From contig CBDDGS010000019.1 in assembly GCA_965227935.1 (NCBI GenBank), forward strand, positions 2,480,001 through 2,544,000: 64,000 nucleotides of DNA. Direction: 5' to 3'. The position numbers and the translations under genes were made by a program. The notes below the pieces were generated by a model that was given only the letters and a program-made list of their open reading frames with translations, was not told where the DNA came from and made no database searches. This document shows, in pieces, positions 1 to 9,689 of this stretch (position 1 is its first letter; every line of letters starts with the position of its first letter). This DNA is from JAWPMT01 sp965227935. Lineage in GTDB: Bacteria > Bacteroidota > Bacteroidia > Cytophagales > Cyclobacteriaceae.

Positions 1-1
1 C

Positions 2-529
2 TTTCTTGACATCGGCAATGTGAAGTATCGGAAGGCGGAAAACAGTGAGGAATACGACCTATCCACAGAGTCTGTTGACTTCAACAGCTTCCGGGATGTG
101 GAGTCGTTTGATGCCTTCTCCGATAGCCTGGATAGGGCATTTGACAGGATAGAGCAGGACTCTCGGATTGATGGTGATGACCTCACGATCTCGATGCCCA
201 CGAAGCTTTCACTCCAGTTTGACTATCATGTCTACAGCGATTTCTACCTCAACTTCACCACTTACATCGCAATAAAAGGTGATCGCCGACGGGTGGACGA
301 GACGTTCAATACCACGAGCTACGTGATCACTCCCCGCTACGAACGTCAGAAATGGGGCATACAGCTACCCATGTACTATACCAGTCTGACTAAATTCAAT
401 ACAGGGATCAGCGGACGATGGGGTCCAATCTTCATCGGAATGGACAATGTCATTCCCACGATCTCTAAGGGAGACCTATCGCGGATCACCGCCTATTTAG
501 GGTTTAAGGTGTTGGGCTGGCCGAAATGA
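2..529 (+). CDS. DUF5723-like outer-membrane protein, C-terminal fragment (cut by window edge)
   Basis: The reading frame is open from the first bases of the window, so the gene begins upstream and only about 175 residues are visible. The visible part starts with a short strand reading FLDIGNVKYRK. An acidic, Asp/Ser-rich insert follows at roughly residues 15-60. After it come alternating amphipathic strands ending in GMDNVIPTISKG and a final strand with an aromatic near the end. This pattern matches the C-terminal part of the DUF5723 family of Bacteroidota, exported beta-barrel proteins of unknown role. A GTG at position 20 could be mistaken for a start, but the upstream codons continue the domain. 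Family assignment is by recognition of the pattern only. Confidence 0.7.
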   Translation, partial: FLDIGNVKYRKAENSEEYDLSTESVDFNSFRDVESFDAFSDSLDRAFDRIEQDSRIDGDDLTISMPTKLSLQFDYHVYSDFYLNFTTYIAIKGDRRRVDETFNTTSYVITPRYERQKWGIQLPMYYTSLTKFNTGISGRWGPIFIGMDNVIPTISKGDLSRITAYLGFKVLGWPK

Positions 530-696
530 GTTTGTAAGTTCAGAGTTTTAAGTTCCAAGTTTGAAAAGAAAGTAGTGTATCGGCCTTTGGCAGGATGAGT
601 TCTTGAGCTTCTAGTCGGGGCTTCGATGCCAAACATCAACACCGCCGTCGAAGATTGCCGCGTCGTTATCACTCCTCGCAAGACGGCGGTAAACTT

Positions 697-728
697 CTCA
701 ACTCCTCAACTCCTCAACTCCTTAACTT
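697..728. repeat. Short tandem repeat, 8-bp unit CTCAACTC
   Basis: Three exact copies of CTCAACTC (697-704, 705-712, 713-720) are followed by a degenerate fourth copy, CTTAACTT. The array lies just before the stop codon of the minus-strand gene that ends at 734. The complementary motif AGTTGAG also occurs near 33630 at the end of another gene, so this is probably a dispersed intergenic simple repeat. The upstream stretch at 530-600 has similar low-complexity text (AAGTTCCAAGTTTG). Confidence 0.7.
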
Positions 729-733
729 ACATG

Positions 734-1600
734 CTACTTACACTTCGTATTATTTGCGACGTTGTAGCGATCGCCATTGAGGTAGACAATCTCATCCTTG
801 CGCGTGAGGGTGATATCCAGAGCCTCCGCCTTCTTGAATTCCAATATGAGCCGACCTTGTGGGCCTACCCCCATCAATCGGTACGTGCCTTTCTGCTTGC
901 CCTTGTAGGGGCCTGCCTGTCCTTTCATATCACCACGACGCTCGGCAAGCGATTGGAAGGTACCGTCCGGACAGAGCCAGATGTGATTGGCTTTAAGTGA
1001 GGTGTTCGTCCCTTCGTAGAGGACAAGATACTTGCCTCTTAGTTCAGTGGACCAGTCGTAGTCCGCATCGAAAGACTCCAAGGTGGGCTCCACGAAAGTG
1101 AGGTTGTCGGCGACCCCGGTCAATAGATCCTTGTACTTTGTGTGCGAGGGTGTTGGTACAAGGACGATCATGGTTGCGCACTTCCCAAAAGGGCCGCAGA
1201 TGGCTAGCGAGTGCCCCATCCTACTCTTGTCATTGGAGAAAGAAAAAGAGCCAACAATACGATCGCCAACCTTTTTGAACTCACCTTGAGGCTGCGCAAA
1301 GATGCCACGAGCTAGTTCCACACCTTTGTCCCATCGGGCTTTGATATTGTCCAAACCATCCTCATAGGCACGCACCATGATGTCCAACTCCCGAGCACTG
1401 TCCAGACGAAGCGAAAGGACGTCTGTATCCATGGGTATGTACCCCGACCAACCATCGGGCATTTTGAACTTTATTCCATTGACGGGTGCGTAGAATTCGT
1501 CTCCAGCCAGGTATTCCTTGGCCGCCTGCACACGATCCTGCGCCTGGAGGCACAGTACGCCACAAAGAACAATGGTGAGTGCTCCGATTGATTTTGTCAT
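734..1600 (-). CDS. Secreted protein of unknown function
   Basis: The chosen ATG at 1600 gives 288 residues with a clean signal peptide (MTKSIGALTIVLCGVLCLQAQ), so the protein is exported. Frames reaching further upstream would run into the tamL gene and lack a signal sequence. The N-terminal half (about residues 30-170) contains FYAPVNGIKFKMPDGW and GHSLAICGPFGKCATM, resembling proteins that respond to or shield a surface. The C-terminal 100 residues form a lipocalin-like or META-like small beta domain (NHIWLCPDGTFQSLAERRG) ending in YNVANNTKCK. Four cysteines in the mature part could form disulfides. I do not recognise a named family. It lies 73 bp downstream of tamL in the same direction and may be co-transcribed. 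Confidence 0.75.
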   Translation of the reverse strand: MTKSIGALTIVLCGVLCLQAQDRVQAAKEYLAGDEFYAPVNGIKFKMPDGWSGYIPMDTDVLSLRLDSARELDIMVRAYEDGLDNIKARWDKGVELARGIFAQPQGEFKKVGDRIVGSFSFSNDKSRMGHSLAICGPFGKCATMIVLVPTPSHTKYKDLLTGVADNLTFVEPTLESFDADYDWSTELRGKYLVLYEGTNTSLKANHIWLCPDGTFQSLAERRGDMKGQAGPYKGKQKGTYRLMGVGPQGRLILEFKKAEALDITLTRKDEIVYLNGDRYNVANNTKCK

Positions 1601-1673
1601 CACTTGGGTTTCGCTTTTAGCTCTGAAAGTAAATATAGACATAAACACCGGAGTGTTTCTTGATAGTCGTAGG

Positions 1674-3899
1674 TCAGAAGGGATACCCCAGAGCGAAGTT
1701 GATGACGGGGTTCCAGATGTTGATATCTGTGGCCCATCGCTCACCCTTCGGCAGGTAGGGAGTGCGTAGAGTGTAAGCAAAATCCAGACGTCCTACGACA
1801 AAGTCAAAATCCAGACGTAGCCCCCAACCAGCCGTCACTGCCAGCTCCTGAAGAAATTCATCCGCTCTGAAATGGCCGTTTGGTCGGGTGTCATCTTTGT
1901 TCCACAACCAGATATTTCCCGCATCAGCGAAGACGGCCCCTTTCAGGTTGCCCGAAACAGTGAACCGGTACTCCACATTGCCCTCCAGCCGTATGTCCCC
2001 CGCAAGATCCACAAAACCTTCCGGAGGCACTTCACTACCCGGACCTATGGATCTGGCCACAAAGGAGCGGAGGCTATTGGTACCTCCGGCATAGAATTGC
2101 TTTATATACGGAAGCGACAAGGAGTTGGCAAATGGCCATCCGAGTCCCGCAAAGAATCGCGACACCACGCTACTTCCTTCGGAAAGCTCCAACCCATAGA
2201 CCATATTCACCTTGAGCCGGCCGTATTGTGAAAATGGAATACCCAGAATCCGATACCTACCAAGCGAGTCTTGGTTGGCTCCGAACAAGTTGAAAAGGCC
2301 TCTCAGTGCGATGCCCGCCATATCCACACCAGCGTTGAGCGTGAAATGATCCTGACCACGGGATGTGCTTTGGTAAGTGAAGTCATAGCCCGCTCCAATT
2401 ACAAATTGCTCCTCGAAATTGCGCTGGACACCGGGATTCTCCTCCAGGTACTCCCGAAACTCATCTGATTTTGAGTCCTCCGGCACACGTGTGAAAATGA
2501 CCTCCATGACCTTTAGCTGGTGCTCCAATCCTATTGCGGGACTCCACCGGTAACTGAAATCGGTGTAAGTCGAGGTGAGTTGGTACAAATCAAGTCTGTT
2601 GAAGAGATTGTTTCCCACCGAAAACCTGGTGGTCCCCAGACTCGATCGCTGACGACGGTCCAAAAAAGCTGGATACAGCCTGGGCAGTTCCAGCTCGGCA
2701 TCAATTCCCACCTCGTAAGCGGGATTGACCGTACCGTTAGCGACTTGTATTTCAAAGCGGCCTCTGGCGTTGACCCGAAGTAACTCCGCCCCACCCCTAA
2801 GATTCCTGTCGGTGAAACTGGCGACAACACCCGGTCCGAAGTAGTTCGTTGACCGGAATGTGGCGTCTACCTCTGTTGTGAAAGAAAAGCGCTTACGAGG
2901 GGAAAGGTATATGTAGGCATCCAGTTGGTTGGGCTGATCTGAGGGTGACAATTGCAGATTTGTGTACCGCACGGCTGGCAGGCTGTTGAAGTAGCGCACC
3001 GTGTTTAAATAATCCGTACGGGTGACTACCCTATCGGGGCGGAAGAAAATACCTCTTCTCAACGTTCGGAGATCGAGTGGATTGTCCTGACTGATCAGAC
3101 GGTATCTGTCAAAATAGGTGGTGTCGGGCTTATATTCTTTGAGGGCGTAGTCATCGTGGATAAGTACATCACCGATGGTATATTGTTGTCGCGACTCTGG
3201 GGGTGTCATAGGCTTCACATTCAACTTCAGATCTACCTCATGATTCCCTGCCGTCGTATCTGCTTTGAAGACCAGGAACCCCTCGTTGAAATTGAAGAAG
3301 CCGCGCTCTTTCAGAAAGCCATCAATCCTGATGCGCTCTTCCTTCAATAGATCGAGGTTGTATCTTTCTCCTGGCTGTAGGAGCGTCCCTTCAGCAGACG
3401 CTTCGATGGCCAGCGTCAACGGATCCGTCGGCTTGGGAAATTGCCAACCTGACAGCAGGTGCGGTGCGTTGAGTCGCACGATATATACAATCTCGGCCTT
3501 TCGCTTACCATGTCGTATGGTGTCGCTGGTGATGGTATTCTCGAAAAAACCGTGGTTGAAATAAAAATTCTGGAGGACATCCCCCACTCTATTGGGCTTG
3601 GACATGGATAGCAATATTGGCTCCGCCACCCTATTTCGCCAGATCTTGCGTGTCCGCGCCGAGTCCGAAATCATGTGATAACGAGCCACCTTTGGACGCA
3701 TCCACAGGAACTTGCCATTCGGTTCGGGCGCCAATACCTTCGAGGCCCGTTTCCTGATGGCCTTTGCTGGCACGTCACCCTCGTAGACGATCGTGTTTCT
3801 CATCAGCAGGGGGTCACTGCTGGTTACCTCCTTCAGGCCCGCGCACGACACCAGCCAGCCGGTCAGCATTAGGACCAAAAGCTGACCGACCCTATTCAT
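1674..3899 (-). CDS. tamL: TamL-type BamA/TamA family outer-membrane lipoprotein
   Basis: This 741-residue protein has a lipoprotein signal peptide with lipobox LVSC and lipidated Cys at residue 19. POTRA-like modules follow (about residues 40-330), including a segment GDVLQNFYFNHGFFENTI. The C-terminal half is a 16-strand Omp85-type barrel (bacterial surface antigen domain) with a loop-6 motif LRSFVARSIGPG, where BamA normally reads (V/L)RG(F/Y). A TamA homologue that is itself a lipoprotein is the known Bacteroidota form TamL, which acts with TamB in outer-membrane protein insertion or lipid transport. The ATG at 3899 was chosen over one 24 bases upstream because it starts the signal peptide directly and overlaps tamB by only 8 bases. 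Confidence 0.9.
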   Translation of the reverse strand: MNRVGQLLVLMLTGWLVSCAGLKEVTSSDPLLMRNTIVYEGDVPAKAIRKRASKVLAPEPNGKFLWMRPKVARYHMISDSARTRKIWRNRVAEPILLSMSKPNRVGDVLQNFYFNHGFFENTITSDTIRHGKRKAEIVYIVRLNAPHLLSGWQFPKPTDPLTLAIEASAEGTLLQPGERYNLDLLKEERIRIDGFLKERGFFNFNEGFLVFKADTTAGNHEVDLKLNVKPMTPPESRQQYTIGDVLIHDDYALKEYKPDTTYFDRYRLISQDNPLDLRTLRRGIFFRPDRVVTRTDYLNTVRYFNSLPAVRYTNLQLSPSDQPNQLDAYIYLSPRKRFSFTTEVDATFRSTNYFGPGVVASFTDRNLRGGAELLRVNARGRFEIQVANGTVNPAYEVGIDAELELPRLYPAFLDRRQRSSLGTTRFSVGNNLFNRLDLYQLTSTYTDFSYRWSPAIGLEHQLKVMEVIFTRVPEDSKSDEFREYLEENPGVQRNFEEQFVIGAGYDFTYQSTSRGQDHFTLNAGVDMAGIALRGLFNLFGANQDSLGRYRILGIPFSQYGRLKVNMVYGLELSEGSSVVSRFFAGLGWPFANSLSLPYIKQFYAGGTNSLRSFVARSIGPGSEVPPEGFVDLAGDIRLEGNVEYRFTVSGNLKGAVFADAGNIWLWNKDDTRPNGHFRADEFLQELAVTAGWGLRLDFDFVVGRLDFAYTLRTPYLPKGERWATDINIWNPVINFALGYPF

Positions 3900-6800
3900 C
3901 CTTTTTGGCTTTGTCAAACTCACGAATGAAGATCAGGGAGAGCCCAGTGTTCTCAATTTCATTGTAGATGATATCGAAGCTCTCATTGGTAAAGAACTTT
4001 AGCTGGCGCGTACCGGATTCATTGAGATCATAGACAATAGCAATGTTGCTGCGGAAGTTTCTTTCACCAGCGTTGGCACCAGACTGGTCCATATCAATAT
4101 TGAAGCTGCCACCCGCCTCCAGTGACAACCGATCGTTCATGATGCGCTTGCTGACCACAAAATCCATCGCTGTCCGCGTCCCTTGATTGCTACCCGTAAA
4201 GTCTGAGTAAGACTGCAGGCCTACATCCACTTCAAATCCCTTTATCAGCTCATCTGTCAGTTGGTTGAGCTGATTGGAAAGGATACTGTTGACGCTGTTC
4301 ATGACAGCCGTAGAAGCGATGACCGTCTCATCGATGCTACCCGTGGACTCGGGGATAAACCCTCCCAACACGAGCAAGGCAAAGACCTGCTTATTGAGGG
4401 CGTTTTCAAAATCTGGCTGATTCAGGCGGTTGAGCTTGTTGGCCAGCGCAGGGTAGTTGCGCTTTTCTGCTGCTGGCAAGTCGAGTCCGAAACCGACAAC
4501 TGGCTCCTCCACGGTGCCCCCGATGTTGATGGATATCTCATAGGGAAGCGCACGTCGATAGATATCCTTCTCATTCTCACTGATCTCGTCTCCCAACAAT
4601 CCTAGCGAGGAGGACCTTATGACATGTACCGCCCGGATGTTCAGACTTCCCGTCCTGGGGTTTCCGTTCCAGCTAATAGTTGACCCTTTCGAGATGTCGA
4701 ATTTTCTTCGAACGATATTATAGAAGGAAAGCTCGTATTGACCCCTCTCGACATTGTAGACGCCCGATAGCGTAGCATTACCCGTTCGGTCGAAGCCGAT
4801 ATCAAGATCAGCAGCCCCCAGCAATTCGAGAAAATCCCCTGATTCCGGGTCGATGACTATGCGGAGTCTGGCCTTCTTCTCCACCATCATCCTGGCATTC
4901 AAAGTAAGAGAAGGTATCGTCGCCAACAGCGAGTCATAATAGTCCACGGACACCTCGCTCACATCACTCGTTCTGACAAACTCAACGACATCTGTATTGG
5001 AGACACTGGCGAGGTCCTCGCCTGGCAGGACATAGGTAAAATCGGTCGTATCCTTGATGGCCAGGGAACCCTGCACCTGCGTATTATTCCCCGTATTCAT
5101 TATCCTAAGATCCGGGGCAACTACCAACAAGCCGCGCAGCCGATCGGCATCGCGGGGATTGTCCACCAGGGCAAATCCATCACTATGAAGTGTCAGATCA
5201 TAGTTGGGAGCTGAGAGATCTTCTGAGCGGACATATCCGTCGAATGTCATCGGCACGCCGCGCTCATCATAGATCGTGAAGTCATTGAACTTCACCTCCC
5301 GCCCCGCCAACGTTACCTGATCATCTCTGACGAGGAAACTAAACCGTGGTGCGCGCGTCGTGAATTTCACATTCTGAAACCGCAGAGCACCGTTTACGAA
5401 TGGCTGTGCCATGGTACCCGAAATGATCTGTTCTCCCATGATGGATCCCGAGAGATCTTCCACCGACGTAGGAAGTATGGCGCTCCATTCCCTTAGATCC
5501 GCCAAGTTTATCGTGATCGCCGCATCCAGCGCCTGCGTCTCATCAGGACGAAATGTACCTCTTACCTCGAGCTGATTGCGCGAACTGGCAAGTTGTCCCT
5601 GGAAAGGCATACCCCGCTCATCTCCCGCGAGCTGCACCGTCAGCTCCAAAGGGGGAGAGCCGAAGAAAGTCAGGCTGTCGACCCGGCCTTTGGCGTCGAG
5701 GACTCCCGTAGCCGGCAAGTAGAGCGCAGAGGCATTCACCAGCCCCCCAAATTTCAGTGTATCATGGACCAACTTGAGCTCATTGAACCTTTCCAACGGA
5801 GCTTGTGCAATCGATAGCCACAAAGTATCCGCATCCGCGGAGAGATCGAGGTCCATGGATGGCCCTTGCAGCGACAATCCCGCCTTGAGGAGCGAATTGT
5901 CCCTCCAGACAAAGGGTCTCTGTTCTTTGATGGCAAAGGGCTCATCGAACACAATAAGCGAATCCAGTGTCGCCGAAAGGTCCTCTTTCAGATATCGCAA
6001 GTCCACTTTCCCCTTGATCACACTGAGGGTATCAGCACGCCACAGAAGCTGTGCCACCATGTGTTCCTGGGGACCATGAACGGACGCAGCAATGAAGCCG
6101 AGATCCAGACTGTCATAACTGATGCCACCAATCTCAAAATCCGAATGAAGCGACGTGTACGCATTGTGTCCGGCAAATCGGATGGAATCGAGACGTAAGT
6201 GGCCCAGTTGTAGATGATCTATTTGCCCATTCAGAGTCACACCCCTGGCGGGGTCACCATGGGAAGTGGAAATCCGAAGCGGGGAAAAATCCCCTATGGG
6301 AACACCCAACCATACTAGTGGCTCAGCCTCTTTCAGCAGCAACTCCAATTGAAAGGAGTCACGTCTGGCAATCAGTGCGGCAGAGTCTTCCTTGCCAAAG
6401 CTTCCAAAAACTTCTTGTATGCGACTGAGTTCTCCACTGCCAAAATTGCTGCCAAATGACGCCTCGATGTCGTCGGATCGGAGGTCAAAATTTGTGTATC
6501 GCTCGGCCGTCGCCATTGCCAGCCTGAGGGAATCCATCTGGTACCTGCGCCCCTGCCTGAGGATAGAGAACGTATCCAATTGGAGGCTGCCAATCAGGTC
6601 CGATTGGCTGAGATATAGCCGTGTCCCTAGCTTGCCTGACAGGGTGACGCTGTCCTCCATTGACAGCCAATTGCCGGCTTCCAGTGAAACGAGATCTGCC
6701 CAAGCTTCCACCGACAGGGTATCTCCCAAAACTATCGAGCTCGATACTTCACCCTGAAACGCGGGACCATCGAATATGGCCTCAGTTCCCAGCCTGTTGT

Positions 6801-8484
6801 TGGCATAGGAGGAGGCGAAGCTAATCTGATGGATAGGTTGCCCGATTACAAACAGCTCGTGAATACTTCCGGAGACCTGCAGCAGGATCGATGGAGAGAG
6901 CGCTGTCTCACCTTTAATTTGGAAAGATGTACGACCCAAAGCCTCTATTTCCAGCCATTTCTCCAGTGCTATTTCTTGTCCACGGGCCTCAAAGTTGAGA
7001 GACCACGCATCTCCTGCTCTTTGTGCTGTGACGGACGGAAGGACATCACCCCAAGGCGTGGATATTCGGCCGGTCAAAGCGACGTTCGAGGGCGTGCCAG
7101 TTGTTTGCAGTCGCGTATCCAGTCTGGCCGGCAGTGGACGTCTGAAGATATTGTCACGGGCCCACCGCATGGACTTGGCTCCTGCTACAATGTCAATCAC
7201 TCCTCGCTCCCAACTGAGCTGCTCCGTCTGAGACAGATTGCTAATGCGCCCAGTGAACTGCAAGCGTGCATCTAAGGTCGAAGCCACCAATTTTTCGACA
7301 GCCACTCGGCTTCCATCCACCCGCAATTCAGTGACTAGCCTCAAGTCACTATCTGGAAGCTGATCGGCTAGTTCATCATGGAAAAGCCATTCGAGAAAGG
7401 CACGATCGACGAACCCTCGCGCCTCAAACATCGCATCAACCTGATCAGGCTCGGCCAATACACTTTGCCATTCATCGTACTTGGCGGCCAGCGAGATAGC
7501 TACCGAAGATAGGTTTGTCTCAAGTTGCAAGGTATCCACTGTCAATTGCTGACCGTCGGCCTGGATGAGGGCTCGCAGGTTGTGCACATTCAGACCTGCC
7601 AATTGTGATGAGAGCTTGTGAATCTCTACCTGGAGCCTATCCGGAGTCATTTGCAGCCCTGACATCTCTAGAGCGATGTGATCTGCGCGCAGGTGCTGTG
7701 GGTCAAAGAATCGGGCTTCGTGGCGCTCACCGATGTCCAGTGAAAAATAGTTGTCGCTCAATGCGAGTGAATCTACCGCAATATCAAAGCCGCTGTAGAG
7801 CTGAAACGAGGGCAGAAAGATTGATGCGCTGCTTTGGGTGGCCGTAGTCGACTCGCCACGGTCCTCCCCAAGGAGCAGTCTACAGCCTGAACCCTCCATC
7901 TGTAAGGATGCGACCCGAATAGTATTTGGATTGAGGGATAAGTGGGCCTCCCGGGTTGTTAGGTGAGAAACATACGCATCCAAATCGAGCAGGGAGTCGC
8001 GTGAAAAGCGAAACTCCACATTATGCAAGGCCAGATCACCTACTGAAATACCAAAAGCCGCTGGATTCTTTGGTTTCTCCCTTTGGGTTCCTGAGGAGAA
8101 GGCATCGATAATGAAACCCATGTTGAGTAGGTCCCCTTCTTTGTGGAGATGTCCTTTCAGTGTCTCAATAGCAACAGACTCCAACACCAGGTCTCCTTGA
8201 AACAACCGCCAAACATTAGCATCAACCGCTAATCGTTCCACACGGAAGAAGCAGTCTCCCTGGGGATCACAAACCACCAGATCTCTTATCTCTACGTTCC
8301 CTGCAAGGGACCAGTAAAGTGCGCCGAGCTCGACGGCACCACCTGTCTTTCTAGCAAGGTATTTCGCCATGGTATGGCTGACGGATCGCTGTATGACGGG
8401 GACATGCAAAACCACCAATCCCAGCAAAAGTGCCAGGAATAGCATCATGAGAATCTTTGCAAGCAGTCTGAGGAATCGTCTCAC
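3892..8484 (-). CDS. tamB: TamB-like translocation/assembly module, inner-membrane anchored
   Basis: The protein has 1530 residues. Its N-terminal membrane anchor (about residues 8-28) is Leu/Val rich. A very long run of beta-rich repeats of the AsmA/TamB kind follows, and the conserved C-terminal TamB domain (formerly DUF490) covers roughly the last 450 residues, including YELSFYNIVRRKFDISKG and INIGGTVEEPVVGF. TamB proteins form a hydrophobic periplasm-spanning groove between the inner membrane and a TamA-type barrel. Here the gene lies directly upstream of tamL and overlaps it by 8 bases, which implies translational coupling. It is longer than E. coli TamB (about 1260 residues), which is usual in Bacteroidota. 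Confidence 0.92.
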   Translation of the reverse strand: MRRFLRLLAKILMMLFLALLLGLVVLHVPVIQRSVSHTMAKYLARKTGGAVELGALYWSLAGNVEIRDLVVCDPQGDCFFRVERLAVDANVWRLFQGDLVLESVAIETLKGHLHKEGDLLNMGFIIDAFSSGTQREKPKNPAAFGISVGDLALHNVEFRFSRDSLLDLDAYVSHLTTREAHLSLNPNTIRVASLQMEGSGCRLLLGEDRGESTTATQSSASIFLPSFQLYSGFDIAVDSLALSDNYFSLDIGERHEARFFDPQHLRADHIALEMSGLQMTPDRLQVEIHKLSSQLAGLNVHNLRALIQADGQQLTVDTLQLETNLSSVAISLAAKYDEWQSVLAEPDQVDAMFEARGFVDRAFLEWLFHDELADQLPDSDLRLVTELRVDGSRVAVEKLVASTLDARLQFTGRISNLSQTEQLSWERGVIDIVAGAKSMRWARDNIFRRPLPARLDTRLQTTGTPSNVALTGRISTPWGDVLPSVTAQRAGDAWSLNFEARGQEIALEKWLEIEALGRTSFQIKGETALSPSILLQVSGSIHELFVIGQPIHQISFASSYANNRLGTEAIFDGPAFQGEVSSSIVLGDTLSVEAWADLVSLEAGNWLSMEDSVTLSGKLGTRLYLSQSDLIGSLQLDTFSILRQGRRYQMDSLRLAMATAERYTNFDLRSDDIEASFGSNFGSGELSRIQEVFGSFGKEDSAALIARRDSFQLELLLKEAEPLVWLGVPIGDFSPLRISTSHGDPARGVTLNGQIDHLQLGHLRLDSIRFAGHNAYTSLHSDFEIGGISYDSLDLGFIAASVHGPQEHMVAQLLWRADTLSVIKGKVDLRYLKEDLSATLDSLIVFDEPFAIKEQRPFVWRDNSLLKAGLSLQGPSMDLDLSADADTLWLSIAQAPLERFNELKLVHDTLKFGGLVNASALYLPATGVLDAKGRVDSLTFFGSPPLELTVQLAGDERGMPFQGQLASSRNQLEVRGTFRPDETQALDAAITINLADLREWSAILPTSVEDLSGSIMGEQIISGTMAQPFVNGALRFQNVKFTTRAPRFSFLVRDDQVTLAGREVKFNDFTIYDERGVPMTFDGYVRSEDLSAPNYDLTLHSDGFALVDNPRDADRLRGLLVVAPDLRIMNTGNNTQVQGSLAIKDTTDFTYVLPGEDLASVSNTDVVEFVRTSDVSEVSVDYYDSLLATIPSLTLNARMMVEKKARLRIVIDPESGDFLELLGAADLDIGFDRTGNATLSGVYNVERGQYELSFYNIVRRKFDISKGSTISWNGNPRTGSLNIRAVHVIRSSSLGLLGDEISENEKDIYRRALPYEISINIGGTVEEPVVGFGLDLPAAEKRNYPALANKLNRLNQPDFENALNKQVFALLVLGGFIPESTGSIDETVIASTAVMNSVNSILSNQLNQLTDELIKGFEVDVGLQSYSDFTGSNQGTRTAMDFVVSKRIMNDRLSLEAGGSFNIDMDQSGANAGERNFRSNIAIVYDLNESGTRQLKFFTNESFDIIYNEIENTGLSLIFIREFDKAKKDE

Positions 8485-8706
8485 CTAAGTCGAAACTGTA
8501 ATCGTCCGTTAATAATACCTATTATGCGCTTCCTAAAGGTGTCTATGCCCTACTCTTTATTTGTTCCGAACCGCAATATTATTTACGTAGCAGGATAACC
8601 TATTGATCAAAGGGACCGCCATTCTTTTTAGTCACTGAACCACCACTTGAGATCAGACAAAGAGTGAAATCCATGGTATCTTAGAACTACTGAATTACTA
8701 ACCATC

Positions 8707-9348
8707 ATGATAAAATATTTCCCCATTGCCGTGGTCTTCTTTTTTGCAGGCATCGGCTGCTTCCGGTGCCAGCCCACCACCACTGTGCCAGCTCCTCTGC
8801 TGATGGATTCCCTCACGACGGTCATCGAGAAGCAGCGGGTGTCGATAGACAGCCTGGGGATTGTGATCAATCGTCTACAAACGCCTTCTTCTGAGGAAGA
8901 AACCTCTACGGCCCCTTCCTTGTCCGCAAAAGACAGGGCCGTCCAGCAGATGGTATACAACATGCACAAAAGTTGGGCAGAGCTCCCTGGCAGCAAAGAT
9001 CCCGACCTAATCCTGCAATACTTTCTACCCCGCTTCCTGACGCAGGCGATCGCCGTGAAGGCTGACAACTCCGCTGAGGCCAGGAGCTATACGCATGAGG
9101 ACTTTGATAGTTACTTAAAAGATATTGGGAAAGACAAACGTAGTAGCTACACCTTTTTCAATGTGGACTTCTTGGACATTCAGACCAAGGGTGAGTATTT
9201 CAATACCGTCTACACTACGGACATCGATGTCAAGTCGGATGGCGAGCTCATTCACAAGGTCCATGTGATCGTGACGGTGACCGGTAAGCGAGTCGATGCG
9301 GCATGGAAGATCGCGCACTACTCTTGGGTGGAGTTTCAGTATGAGTGA
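8707..9348 (+). CDS. Secreted protein with coiled coil and NTF2-like domain
   Basis: The product is 213 residues. A hydrophobic N-terminus (residues 4-17) is followed by several cysteines. The sequence before Cys17 (AGIG) is not a good lipobox, so lipidation is doubtful. Residues 35-58 look like a short heptad coiled coil (DSLTTVIEKQRVSIDSLG). The C-terminal 115 residues have the alternation expected of an NTF2/SnoaL-like fold, ending in AAWKIAHYSWVEFQYE. Role unknown. It is the only plus-strand gene between the first fragment and 32.5 kb, and it is divergent from tamB with a 222-bp gap that should contain both promoters. Confidence 0.8.
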   Translation: MIKYFPIAVVFFFAGIGCFRCQPTTTVPAPLLMDSLTTVIEKQRVSIDSLGIVINRLQTPSSEEETSTAPSLSAKDRAVQQMVYNMHKSWAELPGSKDPDLILQYFLPRFLTQAIAVKADNSAEARSYTHEDFDSYLKDIGKDKRSSYTFFNVDFLDIQTKGEYFNTVYTTDIDVKSDGELIHKVHVIVTVTGKRVDAAWKIAHYSWVEFQYE

Positions 9349-9689
9349 GTTGTTCTTCGTTCCTGGTTCTTTGATCATAGGACGACCAGGACAACATGTT
9401 CCCTTGAGCTTGAGAAAATCCGCTAATCCTCAATTCAGATTCCTGCATCACTCACCAAGTCCGCTATGCGGCATGAGTCTAGTTCGCAGGAATGACGAAT
9501 TGAAGGAATGCCCGTTCTTAGAACGTCATTCAGACCGGAATGAAATGCAGGGAAGAATCTCTAATGGCGAAGTGACGGCAATTACGTCAATGAGATCCTT
9601 CAGTCGGGTTGACACCCTCCTCCTTTCTTCGCCGAAGCGGCTACGCGAAGGCACAGTCTGGATGACGCGAATTGTGAGTCTCCGCCCCC
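9349..9689. repeat. Gene-free stretch with degraded dispersed palindromic repeats
   Basis: I see no gene in this 341-bp gap between convergent genes. It holds several repeat-like pieces. TGGTTCTTTGATCAT (9364-9378) recurs exactly at 63111-63125. CGTCATTCAG (9524-9533), followed 18 bases later by GAAGAATCT, uses the same pair in the same order as the element at 21375. A GC-rich imperfect hairpin lies at 9627-9650 (CTTCG ... CGAAG). The gap therefore looks like an accumulation of small non-coding mobile or recombination-type repeats. Confidence 0.6.

Noticed and set aside
530..733. Possible small genes in the gap after the first fragment
   Set aside because: The sequence is repeat-like and the short frames have no conserved pattern.
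1643..1658. Hairpin AAACAC-CGGA-GTGTTT between tamL and the next gene
   Set aside because: The stem is short and AT-rich and no clear U-run follows on the minus strand, so it was not called a terminator.
9349..9689. CRISPR-like or tRNA-like structure in the repeat-rich gap
   Set aside because: The repeats are not regularly spaced, and no cloverleaf or CCA end could be folded by eye.
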